NCBI RefSeq assembly: GCF_024158145.1
Contig: NZ_JAMYXM010000002.1
Location: 604,072 to 668,071 of the forward strand
Length of the DNA: 64,000 nt
Reading direction: 5' to 3'
From: Notoacmeibacter sp. MSK16QG-6
GTDB taxonomy: Bacteria; Pseudomonadota; Alphaproteobacteria; Rhizobiales; Rhizobiaceae
Part shown: piece after piece, positions 46,424 to 54,933 of the stretch
Numbering within the stretch: the stretch's first letter is position 1
Layout: the number at the start of each line of letters is the position of its first letter
Made by a program: the position numbers and the translations under genes
The notes under the pieces: generated by a model
What the model was told of the DNA's origin: nothing
What the model saw: only the letters and a program-made list of their open reading frames with translations
Databases searched by the model: none

Positions 46424-47392
46424 TCAATCCTTGAATTCGACAGTTGCGCCCTGCTCGACGGCCTCGGCCAGTTCCATGGCATCCCAATTGGTCAAACGGA
46501 CGCAGCCATGGCTAGCGGTCTTGCCGATCTCCGCTGGGTAAGGCGTACCATGCAGCCCGTAGGTGGGCTTCGATAGATCGATCCAGACAAGACCGACCGG
46601 CCCGTTCGGCCCTGCCGGAATGGCGAGCGTTTCCTCAATATCGGACTCAGGAATGTTCTTCGGATCGAAAGTGTAAGTCGGCTCTACAGCGACCGCGTTT
46701 ACCTCGACCGTGCCGGACGGGCTCGGCGTGTCATCCGAACCGATGGTCGTCGGATAGGATAGAACCAGTTTGTCCTGACCGTCATAGGCAAGAATGCGCG
46801 AGCGGCCCTTGTCCGCGACAATGCGCGCAACGTCAGCCGCCTTGTACTGCCCTGGATCCGCCACCACGATGGTCTCGCCTTCCTTAAACTGACTGTCCGG
46901 GTTAAGGGTCTTCAGAAAGTCCTCATCCATGTGGAATTTTTCGGCCAGCGCCTCGCTACCCGACGTGAATCCAAGCCAGTCTTCCTTTGCCATCTCTTCA
47001 TAATCGTCGGGATTGCTCTCTTTAAGGCGATCCACATCGGCAGCCTGAATAGTGTATTCCATCATCGCCGGCTGATCCTTGCCGGCAAGAGCATTCCAAA
47101 TCTCGTCGTCCATTTTGCCATCGACGGCAAAGCCGTTCATTTCTTCAAATCCGGTCAGGGCATCTTGGACGTTGCCGCCCGAATACCCATCGATCACGCC
47201 AGGCGACGAGCCATTGCGGTCGAGCAAAATCTGAATCCGCGTTGTGACCGGACTTTGTCCTTCTGGCAGAGCACCCCCTTCATAAGATGCCTCGTTGATG
47301 GATTGCATGCTCAGATCGGCCGAGATCGCCGTTCCGGTGAGAGAGAAGAGAGCAACACCGGCCGCGACGGAACCGAAAATCTGACGCATCAT
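46424..47392 (-). CDS. L,D-transpeptidase (ErfK/YbiS family) with peptidoglycan-binding domain
   Basis: A 322-residue exported protein: signal peptide (MMRQIFGSVAAGVALFSLTGTAISA), a peptidoglycan-binding-like helical domain (ILLDRNGSSPGVIDGYSGGNV), a LysM-like middle part and the YkuD catalytic domain with HGTPYPAEIGKTASHGCVRLTN (read in two parts, catalytic Cys297). It makes 3-3 cross-links or anchors proteins to peptidoglycan. ATG 47392. The extensin-like gene follows 8 bp downstream, so two envelope enzymes are coexpressed. Confidence 0.93.
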   Translation of the reverse strand: MMRQIFGSVAAGVALFSLTGTAISADLSMQSINEASYEGGALPEGQSPVTTRIQILLDRNGSSPGVIDGYSGGNVQDALTGFEEMNGFAVDGKMDDEIWNALAGKDQPAMMEYTIQAADVDRLKESNPDDYEEMAKEDWLGFTSGSEALAEKFHMDEDFLKTLNPDSQFKEGETIVVADPGQYKAADVARIVADKGRSRILAYDGQDKLVLSYPTTIGSDDTPSPSGTVEVNAVAVEPTYTFDPKNIPESDIEETLAIPAGPNGPVGLVWIDLSKPTYGLHGTPYPAEIGKTASHGCVRLTNWDAMELAEAVEQGATVEFKD

Positions 47393-47658
47393 TATGAAGA
47401 ACCTCTGAGTGGAGTAGCTGTCCCGACCAACGCCAAACGGTCCTTTTCGTTGCCTCGCCAAAGCCGCTGAACGTGGGCGGCAACCATCTACATCTTATAC
47501 GGGCATATTTGTTTTATTAAATCCTAAGCGTGCATATCTTATGGAAAACGGGCTCTGGCCGGCGGATTAATCTGGCGCCGCTTCGAGAGCCGGTTTCGCG
47601 GGACTGCCCTTAACCTCCGCGTCGACCGATCCGGTTGCACACCGGGCAAACTGTGCAG

Positions 47659-47700
47659 AAAGGGCCTGTCCGTCATTCCAGCCGGACAGGCCCTTTTTTC
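47659..47700 (+). terminator. Strong Rho-independent terminator without an assigned upstream gene
   Basis: A 14-bp perfect stem AAAGGGCCTGTCCG / CGGACAGGCCCTTT (47659-47672 with 47683-47696), 10-base loop, then TTTTC. On the plus strand it lies upstream of the trp promoter element and behind a region (47400-47650) with no visible coding gene. It may end an unannotated small RNA. The only other gene nearby is transcribed away from it. Confidence 0.8.
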
Positions 47701-47729
47701 GCCTATCGCCATTCGCGCTCCAAACCCGA

Positions 47730-47758
47730 TGGACAAGCGGGTAGCAACAGCCTAAGAG
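47730..47758 (+). promoter_or_regulatory. Candidate promoter of trpL-trpE(G)
   Basis: TGGACA (47730-47735), a 17-bp spacer and TAAGAG (47753-47758). A start seven bases downstream is the A of the trpL ATG (47765), giving a leaderless leader-peptide mRNA, as I recall being reported for Sinorhizobium meliloti trpL. Confidence 0.5.
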
Positions 47759-47764
47759 CAGGTT

Positions 47765-47809
47765 ATGAAAACAAACCGCATCGAGAACCGGAACTGGTGG
47801 CGCCTCTGA
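47765..47809 (+). CDS. trpL: trp leader peptide TrpL
   Basis: A 14-residue frame, MKTNRIENRNWWRL, with two adjacent Trp codons (TGG TGG) just before the stop TGA at 47807. The stop codon lies in the loop of a perfect 6-bp hairpin, CGCCTC-TGA-GAGGCG (47801-47815). It precedes the trp attenuator and trpE(G). Stalling at the Trp codons when charged tRNA-Trp is scarce would free the antiterminator. S. meliloti has a similar leader with three Trp codons; its transcript also yields the regulatory RNA rnTrpL. Confidence 0.9.
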   Translation: MKTNRIENRNWWRL

Positions 47810-47855
47810 GAGGCGAGCCGATCCACATGCATTCTTGATGCAAGAAATTTGGAAG

Positions 47856-47888
47856 AGGTCGCCATGGAGATATCCGGGCGGCCTTTTT
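47856..47888 (+). terminator. Attenuator terminator of trpE(G)
   Basis: AGGTCGCC (47856-47863) pairs with GGCGGCCT (47877-47884), with one T-G pair, followed by a run of T to 47888. Part of the left arm, TCGCC, can instead pair with GGCGA at 47812-47816 after the leader stop, giving the antiterminator. A further hairpin, TTCTTG-ATG-CAAGAA (47832-47846), lies between. These make a complete attenuator. Confidence 0.85.
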
Positions 47889-47931
47889 GCTATGAGCCCG
47901 GTACCTTTTGGCCAGATCAGGCAGAACGATT

Positions 47932-50115
47932 ATGACGAGTAAACCGAAATCAGCACCGATCCGCTTCGAAACCAAGGGAGGCGTGATTATCGAGCGGGGT
48001 CGCACGCCGGTCGAGTATGAAGGCGCCATCGAACGCTGGATCGATGCTCTGGACAGCCACAGAGGTGCGGTCTTCTCATCCAATTACGAATATCCCGGTC
48101 GCTATACGCGCTGGGACACCGCTATTGTCGACCCGCCAATCGCCATTGCCGGACGCAACCGCAAGGTGACAATCCAGGCGCTGAACGAGCGCGGTAAAGC
48201 CATGCTTTCCCTTCTGACGAAGCTGGCTTGCAGCCCGGATTCTGCCACTCTCACCAATGAAGGCGACGATCAGGTCACGATAGAAATAGCGCCGCCCGAA
48301 GGCCATTTCACGGAAGAAGACCGGTCGCGCATGCCGAGCGTCTTTACCGTGCTGCGCGCGATCACCGATCATTTTCATACCGGTGAAGACGACAATCTCG
48401 GCCTCTACGGCGCGTTTGGATACGATCTGGCGTTCCAGTTCGATCCGGTGAAGCAACGGCTCGACCGCCCTGAGGATCAGCGCGACCTTTTGCTTTACCT
48501 GCCCGACGAGATACTGGTGGTGGACCACTACACGGCCTCGGCCTGGACCGAGGACTATGTTTTCTCCGGGAACGGATGGACGACGGAAGGCTCTAGGCGT
48601 GACAACGGTCAGGAGCCATTCCGCTTCTCGGAGATCGATCCGCCGCGCAGCGATCACAAGCCGGGCGAATATGCACGCCTTGTCGGCGAGGCAAAGGAAC
48701 ATTTCCGGCGCGGCGATCTGTTCGAGGTTGTTCCGGGCCAGACTTTTTACGAAAAATGCGAAACACCGCCCTCTGCCATCTGTCGGCGGCTGAAGGAAAC
48801 GAACCCCTCCCCCTATTCCTTCTTTATCAATCTCGGCGAGCAGGAATATCTGATCGGCGCGTCGCCGGAAATGTTCGTTCGCGTCAATGGACGGCGGATC
48901 GAAACCTGCCCGATCTCTGGCACGATCAAGCGCGGCGCAGACGCCATCGAAGATGCCGAGCAGATATTGAAATTGCTCAACTCCAAGAAGGACGAGAGCG
49001 AGTTGACGATGTGCTCCGACGTCGACCGGAACGATAAGAGCCGGGTGTGCGAACCGGGATCGGTGCGTGTTGTCGGCCGCCGCCAGATCGAAATGTATTC
49101 GCGGCTGATTCACACTGTGGATCATATCGAGGGGCGGCTTCGGCCGGATATGGACGCCTATGACGGCTTCCTCTCCCACGCCTGGGCTGTAACCGTGACC
49201 GGCGCGCCGAAACTATGGGCCATGCGCTTTCTGGAAGAGCATGAGAAAAGCCCGCGCGTCTGGTACGGCGGGGCCGTTGGCATGGTGCACTTCAACGGCG
49301 ACATGAACACCGGCCTCACCCTGCGAACCATCCGCATAAAGGACGGGATAGCCGAAGTTCGCGCCGGCGCGACCCTGCTTTTCGATTCCGTACCGGAAGA
49401 CGAAGAGGCCGAGACGGAATTGAAGGCTTCCGCGCTTCGGGCAGCCGTGCGTGAAGCCGGGGCCTCCAACACCAACGCGTCCGCCCGTGCGGCATCTGCC
49501 GTTGGCGAAGGCATCCGCATTCTGCTCGTCGATCACGAGGATAGCTTCGTCCACACCCTGGCAAATTATTTCCGTCAGACGGGCGCCGAAGTCACGACTG
49601 TCAGAACCCCGGTGCCGGAGGATCTGTTCGAAAAGGTCGATCCGGATCTGGTTGTGCTGTCGCCTGGCCCCGGCATGCCGAAGGACTTCGATACCAAGCG
49701 GACGATCAAAATGGCGCGCGACGCCGACCGACCGGTGTTCGGCGTCTGCCTGGGACTTCAGGCACTGGCGGAATCCTATGGCGGCTCCCTTCGTACGCTA
49801 CATGTGCCCATGCATGGCAAACCCTCGCGTATCCGCGTCGATGCGCATCGGACAATCTTTTCCGGGCTGCCGGAAGAGGTGACTGTCGGCCGCTATCACT
49901 CCATCTTTGCCGATCTCGCTCGCCTGCCGAAAGATTTCGAGGTGACGGCGCAGACAGATGACGGGGTGATCATGGCGATTGAGCACAAGAAGGAGCCGGT
50001 TGCCGCCGTGCAGTTCCATCCGGAATCGATCATGAGCCTTGGCGGCGAAGCCGGGATGCGAATGATCGAAAATGTGGTGGCGCATCTGCCGCGGAGACGC
50101 GGCAACACAGCCTGA
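47932..50115 (+). CDS. trpE(G): Anthranilate synthase, fused components I and II
   Basis: A 727-residue bifunctional enzyme converting chorismate and glutamine to anthranilate, as in Rhizobium-type bacteria. Residues 1-515 are component I with the chorismate-binding blocks [20 protein letters not shown] (split), [31 protein letters not shown] and [20 protein letters not shown]. From about 525 the glutamine amidotransferase TrpG follows, with nucleophile Cys606 in GVCLGLQA and HPES near the end. ATG 47932 is taken; an upstream in-frame start at 47908 lies close to the attenuator. Regulated by trpL. Confidence 0.97.
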   Translation: MTSKPKSAPIRFETKGGVIIERGRTPVEYEGAIERWIDALDSHRGAVFSSNYEYPGRYTRWDTAIVDPPIAIAGRNRKVTIQALNERGKAMLSLLTKLACSPDSATLTNEGDDQVTIEIAPPEGHFTEEDRSRMPSVFTVLRAITDHFHTGEDDNLGLYGAFGYDLAFQFDPVKQRLDRPEDQRDLLLYLPDEILVVDHYTASAWTEDYVFSGNGWTTEGSRRDNGQEPFRFSEIDPPRSDHKPGEYARLVGEAKEHFRRGDLFEVVPGQTFYEKCETPPSAICRRLKETNPSPYSFFINLGEQEYLIGASPEMFVRVNGRRIETCPISGTIKRGADAIEDAEQILKLLNSKKDESELTMCSDVDRNDKSRVCEPGSVRVVGRRQIEMYSRLIHTVDHIEGRLRPDMDAYDGFLSHAWAVTVTGAPKLWAMRFLEEHEKSPRVWYGGAVGMVHFNGDMNTGLTLRTIRIKDGIAEVRAGATLLFDSVPEDEEAETELKASALRAAVREAGASNTNASARAASAVGEGIRILLVDHEDSFVHTLANYFRQTGAEVTTVRTPVPEDLFEKVDPDLVVLSPGPGMPKDFDTKRTIKMARDADRPVFGVCLGLQALAESYGGSLRTLHVPMHGKPSRIRVDAHRTIFSGLPEEVTVGRYHSIFADLARLPKDFEVTAQTDDGVIMAIEHKKEPVAAVQFHPESIMSLGGEAGMRMIENVVAHLPRRRGNTA

Positions 50116-50284
50116 GAAACTTATCCGGATTTGGCGAAAATGTGTCAGCGCAATGGCAGGATTGCGTCAACCCTAAAAAAGTTATACACACCTCACCTAA
50201 GAGGACCGGTCGGGGATAGGGGGTTCACCCATACCGTGTCTCCGACCGCAAAGTTCTGCGGAACTTCTAGGCGAGGCCGTTTAT
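50116..50284 (+). promoter_or_regulatory. Structured leader of the NolR-like gene, with a DnaA-box match
   Basis: A 10-bp stem, CGGTCGGGGA (50207-50216) with TCTCCGACCG (50239-50248, one G-T pair), encloses a small GGGTTCACCC hairpin. A second hairpin, AAGTTC-TGCG-GAACTT, lies at 50251-50266. Upstream, TTATACACA (50182-50190) fits the DnaA box TTATNCACA. The region may be a structured 5' leader or a small RNA; no reading frame is convincing. Confidence 0.45.
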
Positions 50285-50629
50285 ATGACTTTGGCGACTG
50301 ACCAATTTCGGGACATGCCCGACGAACAGATTTTGACGTTTTGTGATCTTAACGAAAATATCGACCAAAGCGCGAATTTCCTGGCCGCCCTGTCCAACGC
50401 CAAACGTCTCGAAATTCTTTGCATTCTCCATTCCGGCGAGATGAACGTCGGACGCCTTGCCGAACGCGTGCAACTGTCCCAGTCGGCTTTATCGCAGCAT
50501 CTTTCGAAACTGCGCGCCCGCAACATCGTCAGTACCCGCCGCGACGGACAGACGATTTATTATAGCCTGGACTCCAACCTCGCTCGCGAGCTTCTGGAAC
50601 TGCTGGACCAGCGTTGCACCGCGCTGTAG
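50285..50629 (+). CDS. ArsR/SmtB-family transcriptional regulator, NolR-like
   Basis: A 114-residue winged-helix regulator. The core NFLAALSNAKRLEILCILHSGEMNVGRLAERVQLSQSALSQHLSKLRARNIVSTRRDGQTIYYSL (residues 31-95, read in parts) closely follows NolR of rhizobia, which represses nodulation and central genes without a metal ligand. No Cys/His metal motif of ArsR type is seen (single Cys residues at 19 and 46). Targets are unknown. ATG 50285. It follows a highly structured leader, and a methyltransferase gene follows 33 bp later. Confidence 0.88.
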   Translation: MTLATDQFRDMPDEQILTFCDLNENIDQSANFLAALSNAKRLEILCILHSGEMNVGRLAERVQLSQSALSQHLSKLRARNIVSTRRDGQTIYYSLDSNLARELLELLDQRCTAL

Positions 50630-50662
50630 CGTTTCCCTTCCACGCCCGACACATTTGATTTT

Positions 50663-51460
50663 ATGGCCGAGCTTATCCGCATCACCGATTGCGGCGATCC
50701 TGCCATCGCGTCTTATCGCAATATTCGCGAGCGCGATCTTGCCGGCCGCCACAATCTATTCGTCGCAGAGGGCACCGTCGTCCTCGACGTTCTGCTGACG
50801 AGCGGGCGACACGCCGTTCACTCCCTCTTCCTGCTGGAAAACAGGCTTGCCGGCCTTTCGCAACTTTTGGAGAAAGTCCCGGAAGACGTGCCGATCTACG
50901 TCGCAACTCGTGAAGTGATGGACGCTGTGGCCGGGTTTCCGATCCACCGCGGCGTCCTCGCGCTAGGTTATCGACAACCGACTTCCGACGACTTGCAATT
51001 ACCGCCTGGTCCGTCGCTTGTCATGGGACTGGTGGGGATTGCCAATCACGACAATATGGGCGGGCTTTTCCGAAATGCTGCCGCCTTTGGCGTCGATGCC
51101 GTTTTGCTGGACGAGACATGCTGCGATCCGCTCTACCGCAAGGCGATCAGGGTGTCTGTCGGCGCAACAGTCAAACTGCCATCCATCGATATGGGTTCCA
51201 CCTCGGCAATGGTTTCGCGATTGAAGTCTGATGGATACGCGATTTACGCCATGACACCGAAGGCTAGGCTAATTCTTGAGGAAGCGACGCGTCCGGAACG
51301 CATCGCTCTTCTCTTCGGCGCAGAGGGCGATGGGCTGCCCGACGATATTTTGGCGCAAACCGAAGGGCTCCGCATCGGAATGTCGGACGACTTCGACAGT
51401 TTGAACGTCGCGGCTGCTTCGGCCATCGCGCTCCATCACTTCCGAAAAACGCCGGACTGA
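50663..51460 (+). CDS. TrmH/SpoU-family RNA 2'-O-methyltransferase
   Basis: A 265-residue SPOUT enzyme. The N-terminal substrate-binding domain (RNIRERDLAGRHNLFVAEGTVVLDVLL, split) precedes the knot domain with VGIANHDNMGGLFRNAAAFGVDAVLL, LLFGAEGDGLPDDIL and SMSDDFDSLNVAAASAIALHHF-like ending (here MSDDFDSLNVAAASAI). The RNA target, rRNA or tRNA, cannot be decided. ATG 50663. It is 33 bp downstream of the NolR-like gene, in the same direction, and convergent with the next gene. Confidence 0.92.
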   Translation: MAELIRITDCGDPAIASYRNIRERDLAGRHNLFVAEGTVVLDVLLTSGRHAVHSLFLLENRLAGLSQLLEKVPEDVPIYVATREVMDAVAGFPIHRGVLALGYRQPTSDDLQLPPGPSLVMGLVGIANHDNMGGLFRNAAAFGVDAVLLDETCCDPLYRKAIRVSVGATVKLPSIDMGSTSAMVSRLKSDGYAIYAMTPKARLILEEATRPERIALLFGAEGDGLPDDILAQTEGLRIGMSDDFDSLNVAAASAIALHHFRKTPD

Positions 51461-51477
51461 AGATCACTCGGTCAGTA

Positions 51478-52542
51478 TCAGCGCTCTCCGGAGAGCCGTG
51501 CCGCGAAGCGGCCGGACAAGCCGGCGCTGTCCTGTTCATCCGCTAGCAATTGGTGAATTGCGCCGCCCTCACCCTCTTTCGCAGCAGCGGCAGCCACCGT
51601 CTCTTCGGCAAAGCGATCGAGCGCCTCGCGAAGAGCGTCCATCTGTTCCGTTCCGCCCGATCCATTCATCGAACGAAGCTGATCGAGCTGGCTGCGCAGC
51701 AATTCGTTTTCTGCCCGCAAGGCGCTGGCATAGGCCGTGGCATCGCTTTCTTCAGGCTCCACAGATTTCTCTGCTTCCAACGGCAATGGTTTGGGATCAG
51801 TAGCAGGAACGGCAGCGTCGGACTCTGCAACCGGCTCATAGCGATCGACAGTCTCGCCGAGCGCTTCGAGCCGCTCTTCCAGTGCGGAGCGACGCTCTCG
51901 TTCACGGTTCAATTCGCGTGTGCCGGTGGACAACCGGTCCAGAAGGCTCTGCAATTCTCCGTCCTGTAACGCCAGACGTTCTGCAAGCCGTTCTCGTTCA
52001 CGCCGCCCGGCCTCCACACGAACGCGGTCGACATCGAGGTCGGAACGCAGATCGTCCCGCTCAGCTTCCAGCTTCTCCAGCGACTGCTGCGACTTCTTGA
52101 GGCTGGACTCGCTTTTGGCGAGACGCTTTTCTAGAACGGCGATCTTACCTTTCATTTCCTCGATGCTCTGGTCACGAACCGCGACCGCCTGATTGCGCTC
52201 GCAAATTTCGCTTTCCAGCGTTTCGATGGTTTCAGTATGCTGGCCGTTGTCGCGAACGATCTGGCGGTTCTCTTCGCGGATGCGTCCGATCGAGGCTTCC
52301 GTAAGCGCGACCTTATCGCGCGCCCGCGCCATGCCAATCTCCAGCTTGCGCATGCGCATGGCGTAATCGGCACGAATCTGATCTTTTTCCGCACGCGCCT
52401 CTGCCACGGTCGTCGGCACTGAAGCGGCGATCCGCTTGCCAGTCAACGTAACGGCGCGATTCCAGAAAAACGGCGCCAGCAAAAGCGCCAGAAGAAGGGC
52501 CGACAGAAAGCCCGCCGCAAAAATCAGACCAAATTCGATCAC
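51478..52542 (-). CDS. Membrane-anchored coiled-coil protein
   Basis: A 354-residue protein with one N-terminal helix (LIFAAGFLSALLLALLLAPFFW, residues 6-28), then a long coiled coil from about 45 to 235 rich in Glu, Arg and Lys, a Pro/Glu linker and a shorter coil (ALRAENELLRSQLDQLRSMNG). The C-terminal 70 residues are soluble. Its function is not known; similar proteins are frequent in Hyphomicrobiales and may organise the envelope. ATG 52542. Confidence 0.82.
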   Translation of the reverse strand: MIEFGLIFAAGFLSALLLALLLAPFFWNRAVTLTGKRIAASVPTTVAEARAEKDQIRADYAMRMRKLEIGMARARDKVALTEASIGRIREENRQIVRDNGQHTETIETLESEICERNQAVAVRDQSIEEMKGKIAVLEKRLAKSESSLKKSQQSLEKLEAERDDLRSDLDVDRVRVEAGRRERERLAERLALQDGELQSLLDRLSTGTRELNRERERRSALEERLEALGETVDRYEPVAESDAAVPATDPKPLPLEAEKSVEPEESDATAYASALRAENELLRSQLDQLRSMNGSGGTEQMDALREALDRFAEETVAAAAAKEGEGGAIHQLLADEQDSAGLSGRFAARLSGER

Positions 52543-52578
52543 AGCCTACTCACTCTCTTTTCCGCCATCTGAAAGACG

Positions 52579-52620
52579 GAACGGCCCTCAAGCGTCGGTT
52601 TAACGCAAGAGAGCCGTTCT
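52579..52620 (-). terminator. Hairpin after the DUF1134 gene
   Basis: GAACGGCCCTC (52579-52589) and GAGAGCCGTTC pair with one mismatch, with an inner GCGT/ACGC stem. It lies between two genes on the same strand, 39 bp past the DUF1134 stop. The U-tract is poor. Confidence 0.5.
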
Positions 52621-52658
52621 GTGCAGCCCGAAAAAGGGAAAGAGAGTTTGCCGCTCGC

Positions 52659-53246
52659 TCAGAACGGGTTCCAGGTCGGCGCCGGCGTCAGCTTCAGATA
52701 GCCGACATTCACGCCAAGACGCGCGCCGATGCCGGTGCGCACTGGAACAAGCAGGACATTGTTGCGCTCCAGAACGTTGATGCCGACGCCAGCCAGCACG
52801 TAAGCCGCCCCTGCCACGCCGCCATAGCGTGTATAGAGCGAATTCACGCTGTCCAGATTATAGACCAGCATCATGAGCCTCGATCCCTGACCGCCAAAGT
52901 CGAAACCGAGGGACGGTCCCTGCCAGAAGACCGGGTGATCGCCAGCATTCTTGGTATAGAGCACACCCTCGCCATAGGTCAGCCCGCCAATGAAGGCTCC
53001 CGATCCCTCCTCGCCCAAGACATAACCATTGGGTTGGCCGTATTTGGAGAAGATCGTCTCAATGGCCTGCGCCAGGCCGCCCGATGTGGAACCGAAGAAA
53101 CGATGGCCGTTATCGACAATTTCCTGCGCGCTGTAGTCATTGCCCGCCGCCTGCACAGGGCCAGCCACGGCAATGGCAAACGACAATACAACGATAAAAG
53201 GCGCGAGAATTCGGGTTAGAACGGTAAGGGCGAGCCGGTTCAACAT
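52659..53246 (-). CDS. Exported DUF1134 protein
   Basis: A 195-residue protein with an N-terminal signal or anchor (ILAPFIVVLSFAIAVAGPVQA, cleavage near 33) and a conserved DUF1134 domain: YSAQEIVDNGHRFFGSTSGGLAQAIE (split), YVLGEEGSGAFIGGLTYGEG, PVFWQGPSLGFDFGGQGSR, VLAGVGINVLERNNVLLVPVRTGIGARLGVN (split) and YLKLT. The Gly-rich beta pattern resembles lipid-binding SYLF-like domains; this similarity is my reading. A periplasmic role is likely. ATG 53246; divergent from chpT. Confidence 0.87.
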   Translation of the reverse strand: MLNRLALTVLTRILAPFIVVLSFAIAVAGPVQAAGNDYSAQEIVDNGHRFFGSTSGGLAQAIETIFSKYGQPNGYVLGEEGSGAFIGGLTYGEGVLYTKNAGDHPVFWQGPSLGFDFGGQGSRLMMLVYNLDSVNSLYTRYGGVAGAAYVLAGVGINVLERNNVLLVPVRTGIGARLGVNVGYLKLTPAPTWNPF

Positions 53247-53517
53247 AGCCGCAAACTCCTGACATCTTGTCGGCAGATCTCCCTTCCCGCCGGGATTGGG
53301 AGCGATTTGCCATGATGATCGCCGATAATCCTTTTCTTAAGTTTAATAGACGATGAAAGGCTTGCGGCGGCTTTGTGACAAATGAACAGCACGACTCTGA
53401 TCGAAGTGCTGTCGCTTGCCCCGGTCGCCTCCGACGCGGTAACCGTTCTCCACGCAAGAGCACGCGATTCGTTAAAGGTGCAGCGCGTGTCAGGCTTCAG
53501 GACGGGGATTTTAAACC
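53247..53517. promoter_or_regulatory. Divergent promoter region of DUF1134 and chpT
   Basis: 271 bp without a gene. A TTAAGTTTAA segment near 53338 and a GATTC next to TTAA near 53466-53474 could be partial CtrA or CcrM sites, but no complete TTAA-N7-TTAA box is present. Confidence 0.3.
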
Positions 53518-54147
53518 ATGGCAAATGTTCTCACCCTATCGGCGAGCGATCTGGCTGCGCTTTTGTGTTCAAAGGTCTGCCACGACATCATCTCCCCTGT
53601 CGGAGCCATCAATAACGGCCTGGAATTGCTCGATGAAGGCGGCGCGGACGAGGACGCGATGATGCTGATCCGTGCGTCGGCCACCAATGCGTCGGCGCGG
53701 CTGCAATTCGCGCGCATCGCATTCGGCGCCGCCGGCTCCGCGGGCTCGCAGATCGATACCGGCGATGCACAAGCCGTGGCAGAAAGCTTCATCGCCAACG
53801 AAAAGCCGGAATTGATCTGGGAAGGCCAGCGGGCTCTTCTGCCCAAGCAGAAGGTCAAGCTGCTGCTCAATCTGATACTGATCGCCAATGCCGCTATTCC
53901 GCGCGGCGGTGAAATCAAAGTCTCACTCGACTCGCTGGAAACCGCACCCGTTTTCACCATCAAGGCCACCGGGCGGATGATCCGTGTCCCCCCGCATTTT
54001 CTGGAATTGCACGGCGGTTCGGTCGGTGACGAACCGATCAATGCCCACTCGATCCAAGCTTACTACACCATCCTTATGGCTGCGGAAGCGAAGATGGAGA
54101 TAGGCATTTCCACGACGGGCGATTCGGTCACGCTGACGGCGCGATAG
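53518..54147 (+). CDS. chpT: Histidine phosphotransferase ChpT
   Basis: A 209-residue dimeric phosphotransferase that passes phosphate from the CckA kinase to CtrA and CpdR. The DHp-like helix contains SKVCHDIISPVGAINNGLELL, with the phosphorylated His22 in VCHDIISP. The degenerate C-terminal ATPase-like part (LLPKQKVKLLLNLILIANAAIPRGG; FLELHGGSVGDEP) lacks an ATP-binding N-box, as in ChpT. ATG 53518 follows TTTAAACC. It is 131 bp from a single-domain receiver and 0.8 kb from the ctrA gene. Confidence 0.93.
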   Translation: MANVLTLSASDLAALLCSKVCHDIISPVGAINNGLELLDEGGADEDAMMLIRASATNASARLQFARIAFGAAGSAGSQIDTGDAQAVAESFIANEKPELIWEGQRALLPKQKVKLLLNLILIANAAIPRGGEIKVSLDSLETAPVFTIKATGRMIRVPPHFLELHGGSVGDEPINAHSIQAYYTILMAAEAKMEIGISTTGDSVTLTAR

Positions 54148-54278
54148 ACTACTCATTTCAATCTGGATCAAATGAAAGACAGACCATTTCAGGTTCTTTA
54201 ACCCGCGGACGATAGTCTTCCTGTGCGGCGCATGTTGGAGCGTTGCATTTGGGGAAGAAGTAAGGGTCCCAACAGGTG

Positions 54279-54689
54279 ATGAACCGATGTCTTGTCATCG
54301 ACGATGCTCCGGTCGTCCGGAAAGTCGCCTCGCGCATTCTGTCCTCTGAGGGCATGGAAGTGGAGGTAGCCGACAGCGCGAGCGCTGCGCTGAGCATTTT
54401 CAACGACATGCGCCCCGATATCATCCTCTTGGATGACTGGCTGCCCGATATGCGCAGCGTCGATTTTCTGCAAAGTCTTCAAAGCATGACCGGCGGTCAG
54501 ATGCCGATGGTCTTTCTGATGGTGGTGGAGGTCGATCCCGTGCCGATCATGCGCGCCAAGCGCGCCGGCGCCGAAGGCTGGATACTGAAACCCTTCGATC
54601 GCCCGCTGCTGATGTCAGCCATCGAAAAGAACGTCGAGAAGGCTATGCGTCGACGCGAAGAGAACGCGGCGAAGGTCCAGGCAGCCTAA
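54279..54689 (+). CDS. Single-domain response regulator
   Basis: A 136-residue CheY-like receiver. The acidic pocket is CLVIDDAPVV, the phosphoacceptor is likely Asp52 in ILLDDWLPDM, and the invariant Lys is in GWILKPFD (Lys104). The switch Ser/Thr normally at the end of strand 4 is not seen (VFLMVVEVDP). It has no output domain and follows chpT, so it may tune ChpT phosphate flow or act like DivK/CpdR; it is not recognisable as CpdR itself. A GTG one codon upstream is an alternative start. The C-terminus is a basic, Glu-rich helix. Confidence 0.87.
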   Translation: MNRCLVIDDAPVVRKVASRILSSEGMEVEVADSASAALSIFNDMRPDIILLDDWLPDMRSVDFLQSLQSMTGGQMPMVFLMVVEVDPVPIMRAKRAGAEGWILKPFDRPLLMSAIEKNVEKAMRRREENAAKVQAA

Positions 54690-54865
54690 ACCCAGGTTAG
54701 CCAACGACGGCATCCACAATCCTTATCCAGGCAATCGAGTTGGCGAGATCGTCGAGCCAATACGGTCCGACGTTTGCCTGCTGCGTTTCGCGATAAGGCA
54801 AACAAGCTTCTGTCTGATCTTCTAATCCGACAAGACTTGGCGCAATTTCCCGCCGACAAGGCAAC

Positions 54866-54898
54866 AAAAAAGCCCGGCGCATTCGCGACCGGGCTTTT
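54866..54898 (-). terminator. Rho-independent terminator of ctrA
   Basis: A 10-bp stem, AAAAGCCCGG / CCGGGCTTTT (54868-54877 with 54889-54898), 11-base loop. On the minus strand the run TTTTTT follows. It is 36 bp past the ctrA stop, and the T run on the plus strand may also serve the opposite direction. Confidence 0.85.
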
Positions 54899-54933
54899 CT
54901 GCAAAATTTTCGATTGTGGCGAATGACGCCCTA

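Noticed and set aside
50217..50240. T-arm-like GGTTCACC sequence suggesting a tRNA gene
   Set aside because: No anticodon arm, acceptor stem or 3' CCA region can be built around it; it is a small hairpin inside a larger stem.
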